From: Niastella soli
GTDB lineage: Bacteria > Bacteroidota > Bacteroidia > Chitinophagales > Chitinophagaceae
DNA: 64,000 nucleotides
Reading direction: 5' to 3'
Assembly: GCF_017742245.1 (NCBI RefSeq)
Contig: NZ_JAGHKO010000002.1
Coordinates: 310,001-374,000, forward strand
The notes under the pieces are model-generated. The model searched no databases. It was not told the DNA's origin and saw nothing but the letters and a program-made list of their open reading frames with translations. Positions 9,976 through 19,142 of this stretch are shown here, piece after piece. Numbering within the stretch: the first letter of the stretch is position 1; each line of letters opens with the position of its first letter. The translations under genes were made by a program, and so were the position numbers.

Positions 9976-10003
9976 TCTTCCGTTTTAGCCTTACCTTAAC
10001 GTT

Positions 10004-10471
10004 ATGAAAAAACAGAGTGCCGGTATTTTGCCATACAAGCTGGTAAAGGGAAAACCATTCTTTTTCCTTGGGCACCCCGGAGGACCGTTTTACAGTAAAA
10101 AAGACGATGGCCACTGGAGTATTGTAAAAGGTGAAATGGAGGACGGAGAAGAGCCTCTCAAGGCCGCTATAAGGGAATTTAAAGAAGAAACAACCATCGA
10201 CATAACTGGCCACCTTACACAACTAACGCCGGTAAAACAGAAAAGCGGTAAGATCGTACACATATGGGCCATTGAACAGGACTTTGCCACAGACAACATA
10301 AAAAGCAATACTTTCACACTGGAATGGCCCCCTAAATCAGGTAAAATGGTGGAATTTCCTGAAATGGATAGATTTGCATGGTTTGATGAGGCAGCTACCC
10401 TGCTTAAATTAATGCCCGGACATATACCGTTTGTTAATGAAGTACTGGAATTTTTAAACAATAAGAGGTAA
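10004..10471 (+). CDS. NUDIX hydrolase
   Basis: A 155-residue protein that contains a complete NUDIX box, starting at GEMEDGEEPLKAAIREF and ending KEETTID (about residues 44-67), matching GX5EX7REUXEEXGU except that the final Gly is replaced by Thr-Ile. The N-terminus KKQSAGILPYKLVKGKPFFF and FLGHPGGPFYSKKDDGHWSIVKG resemble the group of NUDIX proteins related to diadenosine polyphosphate hydrolases. The substrate is probably a nucleoside diphosphate derivative, but this cannot be specified further. The next gene starts 26 bp downstream on the same strand, so the two may be co-transcribed. Confidence 0.85.
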   Translation: MKKQSAGILPYKLVKGKPFFFLGHPGGPFYSKKDDGHWSIVKGEMEDGEEPLKAAIREFKEETTIDITGHLTQLTPVKQKSGKIVHIWAIEQDFATDNIKSNTFTLEWPPKSGKMVEFPEMDRFAWFDEAATLLKLMPGHIPFVNEVLEFLNNKR

Positions 10472-10496
10472 TTATTCACTATAAAACTTTTTTCAT

Positions 10497-10934
10497 ATGG
10501 ATATAAAACTCAAAAAAGGGATCGGCGATTTTACTTTTGGCATGAAGGCAGAAGACGTAATTGCAAAGCTGGGCAAACCCGACAGGATATACGAAGACGA
10601 AGAAGATGAGAACGAATTGATCTACCAGTACAACAAAAGCAAATTAAAATTCACCTTTTACCAGGAAGAAGATGGCAAACTGGGGTACATCCGATGCGCC
10701 AACCCCAAGCTCACCTATCAGGGAAAGCCCATTATACAAGCCCCTGCTGAAGTAGTAATTAAAGACGTGTTTGGAGCCGCCATCAAAGACTGGCAGGAAG
10801 AAGATTACAATTCCTTTGTAACTTATATCAGTGAGTCACACTGGCTGGTTATAAATGCCGAATATGATGAAGTAACAGATATTGAGCTGGGAGTACCTGT
10901 TAAAAACGAGGAAGAGTATGATTGGGCGCAATAG
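10497..10934 (+). CDS. Conserved small cytoplasmic protein, unknown function
   Basis: A 145-residue acidic protein without signal peptide or membrane segment. It starts MDIKLKKGIGDFTFGMKAEDV, reminiscent of small proteins with a 'GIGDLKFGMTxxEVxxxLG' opening found near housekeeping genes, and has many Glu/Asp at the C-terminus (EEEYDWAQ). No catalytic motif is seen. It is 26 bp after the NUDIX gene and is followed by a hairpin terminator at 10985, so it closes that transcription unit. The reading frame has coherent codon use and no internal breaks. Confidence 0.75.
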   Translation: MDIKLKKGIGDFTFGMKAEDVIAKLGKPDRIYEDEEDENELIYQYNKSKLKFTFYQEEDGKLGYIRCANPKLTYQGKPIIQAPAEVVIKDVFGAAIKDWQEEDYNSFVTYISESHWLVINAEYDEVTDIELGVPVKNEEEYDWAQ

Positions 10935-10984
10935 TGTTTCAACTAACCAATCTGTAGCTTTGTAACATAAGAACAATTTAGCTT

Positions 10985-11008
10985 AACGCTCCGGAAACGG
11001 GGCGTTTT
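10985..11008 (+). terminator. Intrinsic terminator
   Basis: AACGCTCCG - GAAA - CGGGGCGTT followed by TT. The nine paired positions include one G-U pair, with a GNRA-type loop. Placed 50 bp after the stop of the preceding gene. Confidence 0.75.
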
Positions 11009-11011
11009 GCA

Positions 11012-11119
11012 TGTAAGGATGGCACCTCTAAAGGATCAAGGTATTGCACAGCCTGCAAAAACTGCAGCAGATGCACCCATTGCGCTAAGAACGGAGGATC
11101 TTGTGGCGTTTGCAGGTAA
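11012..11119 (+). pseudogene. Cysteine-rich coding remnant without a start codon
   Basis: An open frame encodes 35 residues with seven cysteines besides the first: CKDGTSKG, SRYCTACKNC, SRCTHCAKNG, GSCGVCR, then TAA. No ATG, GTG or TTG precedes it in frame before the in-frame TAG upstream. An ATG at 11011 would read into this frame if one base were removed after it. The stop is followed after 15 bp by a strong terminator, which is what one expects of a real small gene. Either a one-base frameshift disabled it, initiation is unusual, or it is a fragment. The CxxC-CxxC spacing suggests metal binding or a small secreted peptide core; function is unknown. Confidence 0.4.
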
Positions 11120-11134
11120 AGGCTATTAATCAAA

Positions 11135-11166
11135 AGAGTCCCCGACGGTACACCGCCGGGGCTCTT
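11135..11166. terminator. Bidirectional terminator
   Basis: AGAGTCCCCGACGGT - ACA - CCGCCGGGGCTCT followed by TTTTTT on the plus strand; the minus strand ends in TTTTGATT. It serves the small cysteine-rich frame and the converging T9SS gene ending at 11189. Confidence 0.8.
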
Positions 11167-11188
11167 TTTTATTCACCTGCTGATAAAC

Positions 11189-12667
11189 CTATAAAACCAC
11201 TATCTTTTGCATCAATCTCCCGGTGGTACCTATATTGGTTGCAATGAGTACATACACTCCGGTACGCAGGCCATTGATCACCATATTATCGTCATGATAA
11301 TCGTTCCATTGCTTTATTACTTTTCCATTCAGATCGGTGATCACTATATTACGGTTAGCACTGCTTCCAAACAGTACATTTATATTATCCGACTTGCCCG
11401 GATTGGGATATACCGTCATTCTTGAAGCATCATCCATACCGCGAACGCCTTTAACTGTTGATATACTACGCATACCGTCTTTGTCAACCTGCGCCAGTCG
11501 ATAATAGGTATTTCCTTTGGCGTTATTTGTTTCTTTGAACTGATAATGCAATGGCGTGGCGCTGTTACCATCAGTTGCTTTAGTACCTACAAACCCAACC
11601 GTTTCGTAAGCGCCATTGCCATTGCTGCGTTGAACTTCAAAACCAGTATTATTGCTCTCCATATTAGTGGTCCACTGCATGGTCACGGCATTTCCATTGC
11701 GACTGGCATTGAAATTAACCAGTGTTACAGGAAGGGTACCAGGTGCTGGCCATATAACGGTAACAGTGGCATCATCCGTCATATTATCGGCAGTGGTGGC
11801 AAAATCATTATCCGGACCATCATCTGTTAGCTGGTAAGTGAAAGTTAACAGGGTTACAACACTTGTATTTCGGGTAACCGTAAATGTTCCATTACTATTT
11901 ATTGTAACAGTACCATTACCCGGTTGTGTCAACACCGACCATTTTAAATTGCCATATGCATCGTTTTGATCGTTGTCTGTACCAGTAGCATCTATTACAC
12001 TGTTACCTGGAAAATTTAGATTAGAACCATACAAGGCGCCACTAAATGACATTTCAGTAACATTCGCGCGGTTAAATACATCGTTCAGCGCTACGGGTGG
12101 ACAATTATTTCCGCCACAAATGAGCGTTACCCCGCTTATTGATACATTGTCTATAATATACTTCGTGCCGCCTTGCGTACATCCGGCATGAAAGGAAATA
12201 AATACTTTAAAATCAGAAGCCATTACCACCGATGGAAAATTAAATGTAAAACAAGTGGTACCGCCATTGGCAGGTAATAAGTAATTATCCTGACGGGCAT
12301 AAATATTTTCTGGCTTCTCGGCATCATTTGATGTGGTAACTGCTGAATTTACAAACAAAATATCGGCATATGTATTACAATCAAATGGAACTTTTACAGT
12401 AGTACCGCCCGATTTAGAAGTTGCCCAAATATCAAAACATACTTTCATTGTATTCGATGTTTTGTTCACCGCAGGCGTACCTATATTGGCGGGATTGTTG
12501 CCTCCTACTCCAGGCGTTTGAACCACTACGTTACCATTAAAGGAATTAAAACTCGCTCCTTGTGATAATACCCACCCCGTAGGTGCGGGATCAAAATCTT
12601 CTTCCAATTGTGCATGCGTAGTGATCGTTGCTGCAATAAAAAAACCAAATAGTAAATACCGCTTCAT
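11189..12667 (-). CDS. Secreted protein with T9SS type A sorting domain
   Basis: A 492-residue exported protein with an N-terminal signal peptide (MKRYLLFGFFIAATITTHAQ). A choice-of-anchor-like jelly-roll region with several cysteines covers about residues 20-185 (FDPAPTGWVLSQGASFN; CICG-like segments). It is followed by a cadherin/Ig-like repeat starting PPVALNDVF and reaching TFTYQLTDDGPDND (about 190-290). A fibronectin-like segment LPVTLVNFNASRNGNAVTM follows, and the C-terminus is a type A sorting domain: VYPNPGKSDNINV ... DLNGKVIKQW ... GLRTGVYVLIAT, ending MQKIVVL. Cargo with this domain crosses the outer membrane by the type IX system and is usually surface attached. Binding target unknown. 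Confidence 0.88.
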   Translation of the reverse strand: MKRYLLFGFFIAATITTHAQLEEDFDPAPTGWVLSQGASFNSFNGNVVVQTPGVGGNNPANIGTPAVNKTSNTMKVCFDIWATSKSGGTTVKVPFDCNTYADILFVNSAVTTSNDAEKPENIYARQDNYLLPANGGTTCFTFNFPSVVMASDFKVFISFHAGCTQGGTKYIIDNVSISGVTLICGGNNCPPVALNDVFNRANVTEMSFSGALYGSNLNFPGNSVIDATGTDNDQNDAYGNLKWSVLTQPGNGTVTINSNGTFTVTRNTSVVTLLTFTYQLTDDGPDNDFATTADNMTDDATVTVIWPAPGTLPVTLVNFNASRNGNAVTMQWTTNMESNNTGFEVQRSNGNGAYETVGFVGTKATDGNSATPLHYQFKETNNAKGNTYYRLAQVDKDGMRSISTVKGVRGMDDASRMTVYPNPGKSDNINVLFGSSANRNIVITDLNGKVIKQWNDYHDDNMVINGLRTGVYVLIATNIGTTGRLMQKIVVL

Positions 12668-13097
12668 AACAAATCAATTTTGTGGTTAGATAATTTGGGG
12701 GTTAGTTTTCAGCGGCTATTGGCTTTTGCGTTTCTTAAAGGGTATAATGCAATAGTATCGGGGTACGCCGGTTTACCGACGTAAATAAGTTGTGATGATG
12801 TGTTGTTGATTAATGAGGTAGTGAAGCTGAGTTAACGACAATAGCCGGCAGGGACATGCACCCATTGGTGGGGGAACATAACTTTCCTTTTACGCTACAA
12901 GAGGTTAATACAGCCTGTTCAGAGAATACTGGTAATGAAAAAATCTAAAGGGAGACAATCAATATTTGTGTTCTGGAGGTTTTGCGAAAGATTGGATTAT
13001 TCATGCATCGCATAAATCAAAAGTAATATGCGTTCATCATATTCGCAATAGTAAAAATACTTAATTAACTTAAAACAAGTCAGTAATAAATATAAAA
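12668..13097. other. Gap without a recognisable gene
   Basis: No coding frame with plausible composition, no RNA signature and no heptamer repeat was found. It should contain the promoter of the T9SS gene at its left end. Confidence 0.5.
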
Positions 13098-13127
13098 AAG
13101 CCTTCCCCTTGCCAAACCAGGGGGAAG
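13098..13127 (-). terminator. Terminator of cmk
   Basis: GCCTTCCCCTTG / CAGGGGGAAGGC inverted repeat with a six-base loop. On the minus strand it is followed by TTTTTTATA, so it terminates the cmk transcript 60 bp after the stop. Confidence 0.8.
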
Positions 13128-13189
13128 GCCCTATTTCTATTTACAATACCCAACGGTAACGCCAGGGCGATGTAATGTAAATCAAATGC

Positions 13190-13882
13190 TTAGACCGTAG
13201 TGGACGGCAGCCGTTCGTGTACCCATTTCTTGGCTATCTCCAGCTGCTCTTTTATAGTAAGGTGTGAATTATCCAATTCAAGGGCGTCCTCTGCCTTGCG
13301 CAAGGGGCTTACTTCGCGATGAGAATCGATGTAATCACGCATCTCCAGGTTGGCCCTCACCTCTTCCATCGTAACGTTGGGGTTCTTTTCGTACAGTTCC
13401 TGGAAACGGCGTTTAACCCGGATCTCATTATCGGCCGTCATAAAGATCTTTAGTTCGGCTTTGGGGAATACCACGGTGCCTATATCCCGGCCATCCATTA
13501 CAATACCCTGGTTCTTACCCATGTCCTGTTGTTGCCGTACAGCAAACTCCCGCACTTCCCTGATGGCCGCTACCTCGCTCACCTTTTCGGCTACTACCAG
13601 GTCGCGGATCACATATTCCACATTCTCTCCATTCAGGTGCATCTCGCTTTGACCCGATTTGTGGTTCGACATAAAGGTGAGCTTAATATGTGCCATAGCC
13701 TCATGTACGATCTCAGGGTGCGTCCAGTCAACGTGATTGCGTAGAAAATACAGGGTGATTGCCCGGTACATGGCGCCACTGTCAATATATATATAACCCA
13801 ATTCGCGGGCCAGTTGCTTGGCCAGTGTGCTTTTTCCGCAAGATGACCACCCGTCGATGGTAATTATGATCTTATGTTGCAT
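13190..13882 (-). CDS. cmk: (d)CMP kinase
   Basis: A 230-residue cytidylate kinase that phosphorylates CMP and dCMP with ATP. The P-loop is GWSSCGKST (residues 11-19), with IDSGAMYRA shortly after (substrate-binding), GRDIGTVVFPKAELKIFMTA in the middle and the lid-region arginines RVKRRFQEL and RDYIDSHREVSPL. The C-terminal LELDNSHLTIKEQLE is typical of bacterial Cmk. Length matches the family (about 220-230). It stands alone on the minus strand with its own terminator. Confidence 0.96.
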   Translation of the reverse strand: MQHKIIITIDGWSSCGKSTLAKQLARELGYIYIDSGAMYRAITLYFLRNHVDWTHPEIVHEAMAHIKLTFMSNHKSGQSEMHLNGENVEYVIRDLVVAEKVSEVAAIREVREFAVRQQQDMGKNQGIVMDGRDIGTVVFPKAELKIFMTADNEIRVKRRFQELYEKNPNVTMEEVRANLEMRDYIDSHREVSPLRKAEDALELDNSHLTIKEQLEIAKKWVHERLPSTTV

Positions 13883-14235
13883 AGATATGGTTGCAAAAAT
13901 AGTCCACAGATGGCACAGATGAAAATGTAAGTTGCATGCAACTATATGGTTTCCACAACGTAGCCCCGCCTATGCCAATACTACGGCGGGCGATGGCATA
14001 CAAAATAATGTCGCCCACCAGCAGGCGGACGACATCAAAGTTTGTAGTGGGACTTAATCGGCACACTACGCTGTGTCACCTGGTTAGCAGTCCATCCTTA
14101 GAGGTTGCCCTGAATAATATGCCGGCATGTCGATAATGCCACTTAAAACCGGGGAATAGTGTAAACCGAGGGACACGAATCTATTAACGAAAGGTTATCT
14201 ATTTAGTTGTTTCCGGGAGACAAAAATGCATAAAA
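13883..14235. other. Gap with a GC-rich palindromic stretch
   Basis: No gene recognised. About 13963-13990 carries CCCGCC ... GGCGGGC inverted GC-rich bases related to the dispersed GCCCGCC element seen at 27459 and 33061. Confidence 0.4.
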
Positions 14236-14237
14236 AA

Positions 14238-14259
14238 CCCTCCCGATAAATCGGGAGGG
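14238..14259 (-). terminator. Terminator of clpC
   Basis: CCCTCCCGA / TCGGGAGGG hairpin; on the minus strand it is followed by TTTTTTATGC. It lies 28 bp after the clpC stop. Confidence 0.85.
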
Positions 14260-14286
14260 TGTATATAAAATCCTATGTGTTAATCC

Positions 14287-16812
14287 TTAAGAGGCTTCAG
14301 ATTTTTCCTTTGCTGCTTTTAAAGTGAACCTGATCTTGGAGTTCTCTTTATCAAGATCGGCCAACAGGATATCACCTTGTTTAATATGCAGGCTCAGGAT
14401 CTCTTCTGCGAGTGGATCTTCCAGGTATTTCTGGATGGCCCTGTGTAATGGACGGGCGCCAAACTGCTGATCGTATCCTTTTTCAGCAATGAAGTTTTTG
14501 GCTTCGGTAGTTAACTCCATGGTAAACCCTAAGTTAGCTAACCGCTTCATTACACCTTTCATCAGAATGTCGATGATTGAGAAGATGTGCTCTTTGGTCA
14601 ATGAATTGAAGATGATCACATCATCGATACGGTTCAGGAACTCAGGCGAGAAGGTACGTTTCAACGCTTTTTCAATAACGGCTTTGTTATTTTCATTGGC
14701 GCTTTGTGTACGTGCCTGAGTAGCAAAACCTACACCATCACCGAAATCCTTCAACTGACGCACCCCGATATTAGAGGTCATGATAATGGTCGTATTCTTG
14801 AAATCCACTCTTCTGCCTAATCCATCAGTTAACTGACCATCATCCAGTACCTGTAACAGAATGTTGTAAATATCCGGGTGAGCTTTTTCAATTTCATCGA
14901 GCAGGATCACCGAATATGGTTTACGGCGAACTTTCTCAGTTAACTGACCGCCTTCTTCATAACCGACATATCCTGGAGGCGCACCAATTAAACGGCTCAC
15001 GGTAAATTTCTCCATGTATTCACTCATATCAATGCGGATCAGCGCATCTTCCGAGTCAAACATGTAGCGGGCCAGTGAACGCGCCAACTCAGTTTTACCA
15101 ACACCGGTAGGTCCGAGGAAGATAAATGTACCGATCGGCTTTTTAGGATCTTTCAACCCAACCCTGTTACGTTGAATAGCTTTCACCACTTTTTCAATGG
15201 CTTCGTCCTGCCCTATCACCATCCCGCGCATATCTTCAGCCATGCGGCGCAGTTTTTCGCTTTCAGCCTGCACCATCCGTTTAACCGGAATACCCGTCAT
15301 CATGCTCACTACTTCAGCAATGGCTTCGTCGTCTATGGGATAGCGTTTATGTTTGCTTTCTTCTTCCCAGCTTGCTTTTGCTTTTTCCAGCTCTTCCTGC
15401 AAACGTTTTTCCGTATCGCGTAAAGAAGCTGCTTCTTCAAACTTCTGGCTCTTTACTACTTTATTCTTTTCCACCTTTACATCCTCGATCTTTTTCTCCA
15501 GTTCAAGGATCTCTTTCGGCACATTGATGTTCTTTAAGTGAACACGGGCGCCTACTTCATCCATCACGTCAATTGCTTTGTCGGGCAATAAACGATCGGT
15601 AATGTAACGGTCACTCAATTTTACGCAGGCATCAATAGCATCATCACTGTAAGTAACGTTATGATAGTCTTCGTATTTTGATTTGATGTTATTGAGGATC
15701 TGGATAGTCTCATCAACACTTGGTGGTTCTACCATTACTTTTTGGAAACGACGATCGAGGGCACCGTCTTTCTCAATGTACATTCTGTACTCATCCAGGG
15801 TAGAAGCGCCAATGCATTGGAGTTCACCACGAGCGAGGGCTGGTTTAAAGATGTTCGATGCATCGAGAGAACCGCTTGCACCGCCAGCACCTACGATGGT
15901 ATGAATTTCATCGATGAACAGGATCACATCTCTGTTTTTCTCCAGTTCATTCATGATGGCTTTCATCCTTTCTTCAAATTGACCACGGTATTTTGTACCG
16001 GCCACCAGGGCAGCAAGGTCTAAGGAGATCACGCGCTTATCAAACAATACTCTTGATACCTTTCTTTGTACGATACGCAGGGCCAAACCTTCCACGATAG
16101 CTGTTTTACCTACACCAGGTTCACCTATCAGTATCGGGTTGTTCTTTTTACGACGGGAAAGGATCTGAGATACCCTTTCAATTTCCGCCTCACGCCCAAC
16201 AATAGGGTCAAGGGCACCGCCCTCGGCCAGGCGTGTAATGTCGCGGCCAAAATTATCTAATACCGGAGTTTTACTTTTAGTATTTCCGGCAGAGCGTGAT
16301 TTCTGCTGCGAGTATTTCTTTTCATCATCAAAATCGTCTTCGTTCTCGTCGGCATATTCACTGCGTACGTCGTTGCTTTTAACAACGCCTAATTCGTTTC
16401 TGAATAAATCGTAATCCACGTCGAACTGATTTAAGATTTGAGTTGCTATGTTTTCCTTATTCTTAAGAATGGAGAGCATTAAATGTTCCGTTTCAACTGT
16501 CGGACTCTTTAGGGCTTTTGCTTCCAGCACAGTTACACGTATCACCTTCTCGGCTTGCTTGGTGAGCGGCAGACTGTTTATGTTAGCAATGTTTTTACCG
16601 GTCTTGTCTTTTACTGCCAGTTCAACCTCTTTCCGCAATTCGTACAGATCCACATTAAAGCTTTTCAATATACGGACAGCAGTGTTCTCTCCTTCACGGA
16701 TCAACCCCAGCAACAAATGTTCAGTTCCGATAAAATCGTTCCCAAGCCGTAAAGCCTCCTCTCTGCTAAAAGAAATGATCTCCTTCACCTGGGCTGAAAA
16801 ATTGTTGTCCAT
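14287..16812 (-). CDS. clpC: ClpC-type AAA+ unfoldase
   Basis: An 841-residue Hsp100 protein. It has two Clp_N repeats (about 5-145), a first AAA domain with Walker [10 protein letters not shown] (about 229) and Walker [11 protein letters not shown], a UVR-like coiled segment [19 protein letters not shown] (about 445-470), and a second AAA domain with GPTGVGKTE (about 565) and [11 protein letters not shown]. The loop GDGVGF near residue 692 supplies the [LIV]GF tripeptide used to dock ClpP, so it should feed substrates to ClpP rather than act as a ClpB disaggregase. ATG 16812 ([11 protein letters not shown]) was chosen over an upstream in-frame start. No CIRCE element was seen upstream. Confidence 0.94.
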   Translation of the reverse strand: MDNNFSAQVKEIISFSREEALRLGNDFIGTEHLLLGLIREGENTAVRILKSFNVDLYELRKEVELAVKDKTGKNIANINSLPLTKQAEKVIRVTVLEAKALKSPTVETEHLMLSILKNKENIATQILNQFDVDYDLFRNELGVVKSNDVRSEYADENEDDFDDEKKYSQQKSRSAGNTKSKTPVLDNFGRDITRLAEGGALDPIVGREAEIERVSQILSRRKKNNPILIGEPGVGKTAIVEGLALRIVQRKVSRVLFDKRVISLDLAALVAGTKYRGQFEERMKAIMNELEKNRDVILFIDEIHTIVGAGGASGSLDASNIFKPALARGELQCIGASTLDEYRMYIEKDGALDRRFQKVMVEPPSVDETIQILNNIKSKYEDYHNVTYSDDAIDACVKLSDRYITDRLLPDKAIDVMDEVGARVHLKNINVPKEILELEKKIEDVKVEKNKVVKSQKFEEAASLRDTEKRLQEELEKAKASWEEESKHKRYPIDDEAIAEVVSMMTGIPVKRMVQAESEKLRRMAEDMRGMVIGQDEAIEKVVKAIQRNRVGLKDPKKPIGTFIFLGPTGVGKTELARSLARYMFDSEDALIRIDMSEYMEKFTVSRLIGAPPGYVGYEEGGQLTEKVRRKPYSVILLDEIEKAHPDIYNILLQVLDDGQLTDGLGRRVDFKNTTIIMTSNIGVRQLKDFGDGVGFATQARTQSANENNKAVIEKALKRTFSPEFLNRIDDVIIFNSLTKEHIFSIIDILMKGVMKRLANLGFTMELTTEAKNFIAEKGYDQQFGARPLHRAIQKYLEDPLAEEILSLHIKQGDILLADLDKENSKIRFTLKAAKEKSEAS

Positions 16813-16921
16813 TTTGTTTATAATTTGTTGTGTGTTATACAATAATAACGAATATTTTTGACATTTAGTTGTTCCCTTTTATTAACGGTTGCAGCTATTT
16901 TTAAGTACTTAAAAGGTCAAT

Positions 16922-17296
16922 ATGCAGTTCAAAATTGATACCAGTGAGAAATATCATGCCATTCAGATCAAAGAGCCTGTTTTATCTGCTAATATGACAG
17001 AAGAATTGGACGCCTGTTTAATGCCCTTCTTGAAACAGGAAGTTAAAAACGTGGTGCTTAATTTACAAGACATTCAAAACGTTGAGAACGCTGCCGGTGA
17101 ACACCTGGTTAAAATACAACAAAGCTTTTACGAGCACAATGCTTCTTTTGTGATCTGTTGTATGCAAAAGCAGGTTGAGAAAGCACTTGACGCTGTCGAA
17201 TTGCTTGAATTATTGAACATAGCACCCACAGAAAGCGAAGCCTGGGACATATTGCACATGGAAGAAATTGAACGCGAATTAGGCGATTCATTTTAG
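16922..17296 (+). CDS. STAS-domain protein (anti-sigma antagonist-like)
   Basis: A 124-residue single-domain protein with the STAS fold pattern: beta strand YHAIQIKEPVLSANM, KNVVLNLQDIQNVENAAGEHLVKIQQSFYEH (strand then helix after the usual phosphorylation-loop position), SFVICCMQKQVEKALD, and LELLNIAPTESEAW at the end. The phosphorylatable Ser/Thr of SpoIIAA-like proteins is replaced by Asn-Ala in VENAAGE, so regulation may not be by phosphorylation. It is divergent from clpC with a 109-bp gap. A partner is not visible in the window. Confidence 0.8.
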   Translation: MQFKIDTSEKYHAIQIKEPVLSANMTEELDACLMPFLKQEVKNVVLNLQDIQNVENAAGEHLVKIQQSFYEHNASFVICCMQKQVEKALDAVELLELLNIAPTESEAWDILHMEEIERELGDSF

Positions 17297-17543
17297 TTGT
17301 AAGTGATAAGTTCCAGGTTCAAAAATTGGTTAGCATACTGACTAAATGCTGGTTGCTGACAGAACCGACTTTGTGTCACCTTATCAAGGTTTTATTACCG
17401 TGAAAAACACCCTTTTCAATATGTTAAAATTTAAACAGAAGAAAAAGGCGCAATAAAAAGGTCATACTCCGCTCGGAAAACAAACTCCAATACTAACGAA
17501 CTGAAAACTTTGAACTTACAACGTTAAACCAAGTACAGGATCA

Positions 17544-18221
17544 ATGAAGAAATATGCCGTAATAGTGGCCGGTGGTTCCGGTTTGCGCATGGGTACTGCA
17601 GTGCCAAAACAGTTTCTGCCCTTACGCGGAAAACCGGTGCTATGGCATTCGCTCAATACTTTCCTGGCTGCATGGCCCGAACTTGAGATCATCCTCGTAT
17701 TGCCACAAGATCATGTACACACTGGAAAGGAGATCGTAGCTACTACCAGCCATCCTGCCCGTATAAGGATCACGGTGGGTGGTGAAACCCGATTCCATTC
17801 CGTAAAGAATGGGCTTGATTGTATTAACGAACCATCCATAGTTTTTGTTCATGATGCGGTTAGATGTTTGATCTCTACCAACCTCATTCATCGTTGCTAT
17901 GAAGCTGCTCTTGAAAAAGGCAATGCCATCCCGGCCATTCAACCCATCGATTCGCTGCGTATTGAAACCGAAACTGGCAACCACATGCTCGATCGCCAGC
18001 AGGTGCGCATCATTCAAACCCCACAAACATTTTACAGCGATCTCATAAAAAAAGCCTTTGAACAACCGTTCAACCCGGCCTTTACCGACGAAGCAAGTGT
18101 AGTAGAAAAATCAGGCATAGCTATTCAACTTATTGAAGGAGAAGCTTCCAATATTAAAATAACAAGACCATTGGATATTTTGCTGGCAGAAAAAATACTG
18201 GAAGAAAATGAACGGCGGTAA
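17544..18221 (+). CDS. ispD: 2-C-methyl-D-erythritol 4-phosphate cytidylyltransferase
   Basis: A 225-residue IspD, the third enzyme of the MEP isoprenoid pathway, transferring CMP from CTP to MEP. The nucleotidyltransferase loop VAGGSGLRMGTAVPKQF (8-24) holds the CTP-binding Arg and Lys. VHDAVRCLIS (about 104) contains the metal-binding Asp, TPQTF is about residue 158 and FTDEASVVEKSG about 178, with NIKITRPLDI near the end. Length fits the family. It converges on the next gene with no spacer: the ispD stop ends at 18221 and the converging gene ends at 18222. Confidence 0.96.
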   Translation: MKKYAVIVAGGSGLRMGTAVPKQFLPLRGKPVLWHSLNTFLAAWPELEIILVLPQDHVHTGKEIVATTSHPARIRITVGGETRFHSVKNGLDCINEPSIVFVHDAVRCLISTNLIHRCYEAALEKGNAIPAIQPIDSLRIETETGNHMLDRQQVRIIQTPQTFYSDLIKKAFEQPFNPAFTDEASVVEKSGIAIQLIEGEASNIKITRPLDILLAEKILEENERR

Positions 18222-19127
18222 TTATTTCATCCACCTGATCCACCAGGGCAATTTGTTATAACGATAGAAAAAATAGGGCTGGTCAATACCACCAAAGTTC
18301 TTATAAAAATGTGCAACCCCCGGCAGATCAGATCCTTCAAAATCAAGCACCAGATTGATACCGGCAAATTCATGTAGAACCCGGTCAAGCAAAAAATGAT
18401 TCGCTTCCCGCGAACGCCCTGCTGGCCATGTTACCGAAGCCAGTAAATACATTCTGTTATTATGGCGCAATAACAATATCGCCGACAATAATCGCCCTTC
18501 TTCTTTAACTGCCCGCACCACTGTTGATCCTTTCGAAAGAAAAGTACAAAGCTTTTCAAAACGGGTATAATCTTCCCCTCTTACATGGGGAGTCCGGCTG
18601 CCATAAAATTCTTTATAAGTCTCAAGTACTAATTGCTGATCAACTTCATCTGAATAGGATAACGGGAACCGGTTTGCCCTTTTCAGGTTTTTCACCAGGT
18701 CGTTTTTATATCGGGCCCGAATTTGTTCATAGGGTTCCTGTAACGACAGCACATAATTTGACCGTTGCGACATCCCTTTGGCCGGATGCGCATAATTCAA
18801 CAACATTTCTGCATAAGGAAAATGGGCAGACAAGCGATCCATAAACATCGCTACCAGCCCGTCGTTTAAACCAGTTTGGGAAAAGACGCCCAGTTGCTGG
18901 GTAAAAGCCGGATGGTACAAATACCGCACGCCAAACTTCTTTCGCCAGGGCAATGGCATCACCGCCTCATAATCACCCAATACCAGCGCGTCCCAATTTG
19001 GCACCAGATGATCGAGATAAAAAGAACAGGCATAAATAAGTCCGTTAGGAGCCTTGTCAATGCATTGGTCCCATTTAACGGTATCAACCTGTTTACGACG
19101 AAGATATTGTAGGTTGCCTGGCAACAT
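18222..19127 (-). CDS. GNAT/FemX-like acyltransferase-fold protein
   Basis: A 301-residue cytoplasmic protein. The C-terminal two-thirds has a FemAB/GNAT-like pattern: YKNDLVKNLKRANRFPLSYS, TYKEFYGSRTPHVRGEDYTRFEKL, then VVRAVKEEGRLLSAILLLRHNNRMYLLASVTWPAGR (the acyl-acceptor strand pair), a helix NHFLLDRVLHEF, and DFEGSDLPGVAHFYKNFGG, which is typical of peptidoglycan-bridge or polysaccharide-modifying acetyltransferase-like proteins. Substrate unknown. It lies between ispD and the M1 peptidases on the minus strand, 15 bp after the start of the peptidase region. Confidence 0.7.
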   Translation of the reverse strand: MLPGNLQYLRRKQVDTVKWDQCIDKAPNGLIYACSFYLDHLVPNWDALVLGDYEAVMPLPWRKKFGVRYLYHPAFTQQLGVFSQTGLNDGLVAMFMDRLSAHFPYAEMLLNYAHPAKGMSQRSNYVLSLQEPYEQIRARYKNDLVKNLKRANRFPLSYSDEVDQQLVLETYKEFYGSRTPHVRGEDYTRFEKLCTFLSKGSTVVRAVKEEGRLLSAILLLRHNNRMYLLASVTWPAGRSREANHFLLDRVLHEFAGINLVLDFEGSDLPGVAHFYKNFGGIDQPYFFYRYNKLPWWIRWMK

Positions 19128-19142
19128 GATGCTGACAAGATA

